The notes under the pieces were generated by a model. The model searched no databases, was not told where the DNA came from, and was given only the letters and a program-made list of their open reading frames with translations. Below, piece after piece: positions 62,117-64,000 of a stretch of 64,000 bases of DNA. Origin of the DNA: Sipunculus nudus (taxonomy: Eukaryota; Annelida; Sipuncula; Golfingiida; Sipunculidae). The first letter of the stretch is position 1. Every line of letters starts with the position of its first letter. Location of the stretch: contig CM049316.1 of NCBI GenBank assembly GCA_026874595.1, positions 47,496,695 through 47,560,694 of the forward strand, given 5' to 3'. The translations under genes were made by a program, and so were the position numbers.

Positions 62117-63823
62117 CTGTAAAATTAAATTGAAACAAAAATATGGTCAGATTTCTTTATTATTATTTTATTAAGTTACACCTGAAAAATTTGTAGTCAA
62201 GACTGAGTTGCATATTCAAAATATTGGCAGTTGTGAAGTTGTTGTTGGTCAAGGTTGAAGGGTAGTTCCATTACACTTTCCCTTGAAAGATGCAGTGCAA
62301 GTGAATTTTAATTTTCATGATTCACAGGTTACGATGAAACAAACAATGTGTTCCTGAGTTTTGACATGAACAGCTCTGAGCTGATGCTGTGTGCTGGCAC
62401 AGAGGCCTACGATAACGACAGCTTCCTTATCTTCTGGTAAGTTCACTCATTTAAAACATACAGATTAATCACTGTCTACTCCCAAAGATGAAGGACAACC
62501 AGCTCGTTATCCAGATAAGTGTATTGACTAAAGATAAAGGTCATATGATACTTTGTCCAATGAGAAGTCTGACTAAGTATGGTTATGGACAAAATGTATA
62601 AACACAAAATATTAAGTTCCTCTGATCTCTCTCAGTTACAGAAAACTGTGACAAAAATGGACATAAACAGTTCTATGTCAAGCGCCATCCTTGTAAGCAG
62701 ATCATCAAATGCTGCCATCTGTTGTCAAAATGACAAACAATGTGACCTTGACCTGATGATCCCTGAGCTGAGCTGAATGTAAAATTCTAAGCATAGAAAA
62801 TTAAGTTCAACAAAGACTAAATCTATGTAAGGAGTATCATGCCTGGCCAGGTATTGATTTTGTCTCCTCCGTGTACAGGAAAGTGCTCAGAATCAATGGT
62901 CCTCTCCCATAAAAACTTATAAACCAGCCCAGTGAATACTATGATGATGACTGTTTGTGTGTGTATCTGTTAACAGGGACCTGCGGTCCACCAGGCCCCT
63001 GGGGGTGTACCAGGAATCTCATCAGGATGACATCACACAGGTCAGCAACATTTAAATTTTATTAAAATATTTTATCCAGTGTCAGTTTGTTAGTTACAAG
63101 TGTGATTTTACAGTATGCCCTGCAATTGATCACATTGGCATTCTTTCAATTTTGGCTCAGTTGACTGAATTATTGAAGTGTATCTTCATTCTCCCATCAA
63201 GACATACATATGGCATGAAACAACTCAATCCAGTTAAGCTTACAGCCACTTGTCTGTTCAGGTCATCAAAACCTCATTTACGCTGGGCAAGAAGTTTGAC
63301 CTGTCCATGCAGCTCTGGAAAAGCTATAGAAAGCTACTACTAAGGTCTTGGACCTTAGTGCCATTCTCTTCATTGGTGTAATTTTCATTGATTTTAAATT
63401 AATTTAAATAAATGGTGGTGATAGACAAAGTGCCACACAAGTCAAGGCAGGAACCATATGTGGCCACCAACGTTTCTCCATTCCGGTGACTGCAGGAAGC
63501 TACAGCACCCACACCCACAGAGGCTGAAGCAGCATGCACCCCATAGCCGATCCTTGCAGCGGAGACCAGCCATACCTGATCATTATAAGATAATAAGAAA
63601 ATATATACCCTATTAAGATATGATAAACCCTATTAAGCTATATTTGCAAAGAAATTATATTGTTGTACCAGTGCAGTTGGGAATGTTTTAGGTTCAGTTC
63701 CATCCTACAAACCCTGACCAGATGGCCACCTGCTCCACAGACGGTCTGGTGTGTGTGTTTGACCTCAGCGAGGACTGTGAGGACGAGGCCATAGTGGGGA
63801 CCTACAACTCAGGATCATCCGTG
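52889..63823 (+). CDS. WDR89: WDR89, WD40-repeat protein (5' part, seven exons, 217 residues)
   Basis: Join: 52889-52998, 55287-55387, 57156-57240, 61879-61928, 62328-62436, 62977-63040, 63692-63823. All introns are GT-AG and the phases agree. The start MEAVSGRLASLTL fits the family's short N-terminal head. WD40 blades follow, with HTKAVSCVRFS...CWDLRAS, FLSFDMNSSELMLCAGTE...FLIFWDLRS, and HQDDITQVQFHPTNPDQMATCSTDGLVCVFD. This order and the CAGTE...FW and VQFHPTNP stretches are characteristic of WDR89, a beta-propeller protein of unclear cellular role, presumably a protein-binding scaffold. Full-length relatives have about 390 residues, so the last three blades lie past the window. WDR89 coding sequence is, as I recall, uninterrupted in human; here it is split. 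A LINE lies antisense in intron 3. Confidence 0.9.
52999..55286 (+). other. WDR89 intron after the first coding exon
   Basis: 2.3 kb of AT-rich DNA. I see no repeat or gene in it. Confidence 0.75.
55287..55387 (+). CDS. WDR89: WDR89 second coding exon
   Basis: Acceptor gttttag|T; codes EHFGDDAKLAATSTNNMVRL and onward to GSVQ; donor CAAG|GTAATC. Corresponds to the first propeller blade. Confidence 0.88.
55411..55661. repeat. 63-bp minisatellite in a WDR89 intron
   Basis: Four units starting 'catcatgaat' at 55411, 55473, 55536 and 55599. Each contains the 14-bp palindrome GTTACCATGGTAAC or, in the first unit, a form of it. The minus-strand frame through it merely reads the repeat. Confidence 0.95.
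56127..57129. mobile_element. MITE with identical 27-bp inverted ends
   Basis: 56125-56151 and 57105-57131 are exact reverse complements over 27 bases, starting CACCAAGGAGTTTACAGG. TGACA on both sides (56122-56126 and 57130-57134) can be read as a 5-bp duplication that overlaps the outermost CA/TG; a 3-bp GAC is the alternative. No transposase frame in about 1 kb. The superfamily is not settled. The identity of the ends suggests a young insertion. Confidence 0.8.
57156..57240 (+). CDS. WDR89: WDR89 third coding exon
   Basis: Acceptor gtttatag|GT; codes HTKAVSCVRFSRKDADIMYS and ends in DGTV(R); donor TCAG|GTAGGT. A MITE ends 24 bp upstream of this exon. Confidence 0.88.
57557..57641 (-). repeat. 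Fragment of an 'acggacgg / tatagctcag' dispersed repeat
   Basis: Reverse-complemented, it shows 'cggacagacggacggacag', then 'gactatagctcag', then 'cagtcagctaagct', the same order as at 29650-29735 beside the 338-bp array. It is therefore a second copy of one dispersed family. Confidence 0.75.
58593..60929 (-). mobile_element. 5'-truncated non-LTR retrotransposon (LINE)
   Basis: Oriented against WDR89. The coding part starts inside the linker just before the reverse-transcriptase domain, so the endonuclease is missing. The 3' UTR (58593-58969) ends in AATAAAG and three GTTCT-type repeats, a short-repeat tail seen in CR1/I-like LINEs. ATAATTTTAAC occurs at both edges (58582-58592 and 60930-60940), a plausible 11-bp target duplication. 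A 15-bp unit 'attttaacaaatata' is also doubled at the 5' junction. Truncation plus duplication fits target-primed insertion. Confidence 0.85.
58970..60928 (-). CDS. LINE reverse transcriptase, endonuclease domain missing
   Basis: An open frame of about 650 residues. Counting from an in-frame ATG at 60979, which lies in flanking DNA: SGKSPGPDG at 35-43, the RT finger stretch RGISLLNVTGKIF at 98-110, motif A YIDFAKAFD (catalytic Asp 169), GTRQG at 225-229, and motif C FADD at 270-273. The thumb follows, then a C-terminal region with a likely zinc knuckle, CKYC...EDEAHFMQEC. These mark a non-LTR retrotransposon polymerase that copies its RNA at nicked DNA. Jockey/CR1/I relationship is likely; the clade is uncertain. 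No stop or frameshift is visible, so the insertion is young, but without endonuclease and a 5' end the copy should be unable to move by itself. Confidence 0.9.
   Translation of the reverse strand, partial: FVKITVFEIRQAINQMHSGKSPGPDGLQVDIIKSLLEIILPLLHTLFNKIFNKGSFPEEWSKAIIFPLHKKGSQNEPGNYRGISLLNVTGKIFTKVLNNRLSQFVEEMSILSESQAGYRKGYSTIDQAFILYALVKKYLVKRKGRFYCLYIDFAKAFDCVQHNLLWHVLLKQGINGKILRVIKSMYSKMQSCILTESGLADYFACLVGTRQGCMISPLLFSLFINEYCNMLDGSDCQGIYVNGNLSNLMTLLFADDMVNCGDTVGRLQQQIDLLQKFCENYGFKINTDKTKIMVFRKGGPLRKVEKWYLKGKQLEVVPYYKYIGIIFSTKLSWLKTQQQQVLQANKAVCMIKTFSKKCKYVSTKHLFYLFDQMVVPILTYGCELWGFKKSETIERVQYKFCKQILNVGQNTPNAAALGECGRFPLFVTCLLRCIKYWIKLLHMPEHRYQKQVYNMLMNLDSSGKSNWVSEVRTLLFQSGFGYVWMAQYIGDVNYFMKEVEMRIKDMAIQNWHGDIELCSKLYYYGTFKSMLTLEKYVNCIPNKQHRTALAKLRCSNHELAIEMGRHKNISCEERICKYCLCYGFNIVEDEAHFMQECKLYHDLRLKYIRQDLHYPSEQNFIKLFNLDNPFEISKVAAYVFNSFLRRRKMIDG
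61879..61928 (+). CDS. WDR89: WDR89 fourth coding exon
   Basis: 50 nt, acceptor ccaccag|A and donor ACAG|GTATAG; codes CWDLRASKSKAVKTLT, containing the WD pair. Confidence 0.88.
61929..62327 (+). other. WDR89 intron with a long (TA)n tract
   Basis: 399 bp, dominated by the TA microsatellite at 62035-62113. Confidence 0.8.
62035..62113. repeat. (TA)n microsatellite
   Basis: Nearly 40 TA dinucleotides with one 'tgta' interruption, inside a short WDR89 intron. Confidence 0.95.
62328..62436 (+). CDS. WDR89: WDR89 fifth coding exon
   Basis: Acceptor attcacag|GT; codes YDETNNVFLSFDMNSSELML and onward to FLIF(W); donor TCTG|GTAAGT. Confidence 0.9.
62437..62976 (+). other. WDR89 intron
   Basis: 540 bp, nothing notable. 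Confidence 0.8.
62977..63040 (+). CDS. WDR89: WDR89 sixth coding exon
   Basis: Acceptor gttaacag|G completes Trp; codes DLRSTRPLGVYQESHQDDIT and Q; donor ACAG|GTCAGC. Confidence 0.9.
63041..63691 (+). other. WDR89 intron
   Basis: 651 bp, nothing notable. Confidence 0.8.
63692..63823 (+). CDS. WDR89: WDR89 seventh coding exon
   Basis: Acceptor gttttag|GTT, 44 whole codons starting VQFHPTNPDQMATCSTDGLV and ending GSSV; donor GTG|GTACGT. The next exon is outside the window. Confidence 0.9.
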
Positions 63824-64000
63824 GTACGTGTCATGTGACTTGTTGATTTCTGTAGTGCTGGATGATTAAATAATCCTTATGTGTACTGGAAACATGCAGG
63901 TAGATGTTGCATCAGCCGGATTGTTGGTCACTTATTTCGACAAACTTGTCTGTCCTTGCAGGATTTATCACAGTGACAACAGTCATAAGAAATGCGTTTA
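63824..64000 (+). other. Start of the next WDR89 intron
   Basis: 177 bp after donor GTG|GTACGT. A possible acceptor (tccttgcag) ends at 63960, but the sequence after it closes in the required frame and does not look like the next blade. Confidence 0.6.

Noticed and set aside
63961-64000. Next WDR89 exon after 'tccttgcag'
   Set aside because: In the required phase it meets a stop after four codons and lacks WD40 similarity.

Overview
The window is animal nuclear DNA: split genes with GT-AG introns, a reverse transcriptase of LINE type, several families of DNA transposons with their target-site duplications, and long minisatellites and microsatellites. The dispersed repeats (pieces rich in 'acggacggac' followed by 'tatagctcagc', and a repeat beginning 'aacaagagcacc') resemble repeats common in marine molluscs, so a mollusc, or at least a lophotrochozoan, is the best guess. 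This is inference; no species can be read from the sequence. Most of the window is non-coding.

Two host genes lie head to head. The first, on the minus strand, was rebuilt from seven coding exons between 35249 and 4936. All six introns have GT-AG ends, the reading phases agree at every junction, and the joined frame is 2160 nt (719 residues plus stop). I do not recognise the protein. It has a short predicted helix in the middle and a cysteine-rich segment near the C terminus. Exon 2 ends in a 57-bp tandem array that has copied the exon end together with its splice donor. The second gene, on the plus strand, is the 5' part of WDR89, a WD40-repeat protein: seven coding exons from 52889 to 63823 give 217 residues, and the gene runs off the right edge.

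Layout. 1-3290: a 37-bp satellite with a 590-bp higher-order period, interrupted by a 2053-bp hAT-type element with an 8-bp duplication. 3400-4450: G and C homopolymers. 4780-35280: the minus-strand gene. Its introns hold a TA-flanked MITE candidate, a dispersed repeat with a 16-bp palindrome, a pogo/Tigger-derived element with a broken transposase fragment, and two Helitron-like elements in opposite orientation inside a 32-bp minisatellite. 35281-52888: intergenic DNA with a tRNA-Ala(CGC)-like gene, a tRNA-like SINE head, a Mutator-type MITE, two hAT elements and a second pogo copy nested in one of them. 52889-64000: WDR89, whose introns hold a 63-bp minisatellite, a MITE with identical 27-bp inverted ends just before exon 3, and a 5'-truncated antisense LINE with an open 650-residue frame.

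The two genes show no evident functional link. The most unusual points are the amplified exon/donor boundary, the paired Helitron-like insertions whose empty sites can be read from the minisatellite, and the nested or young insertions next to WDR89.
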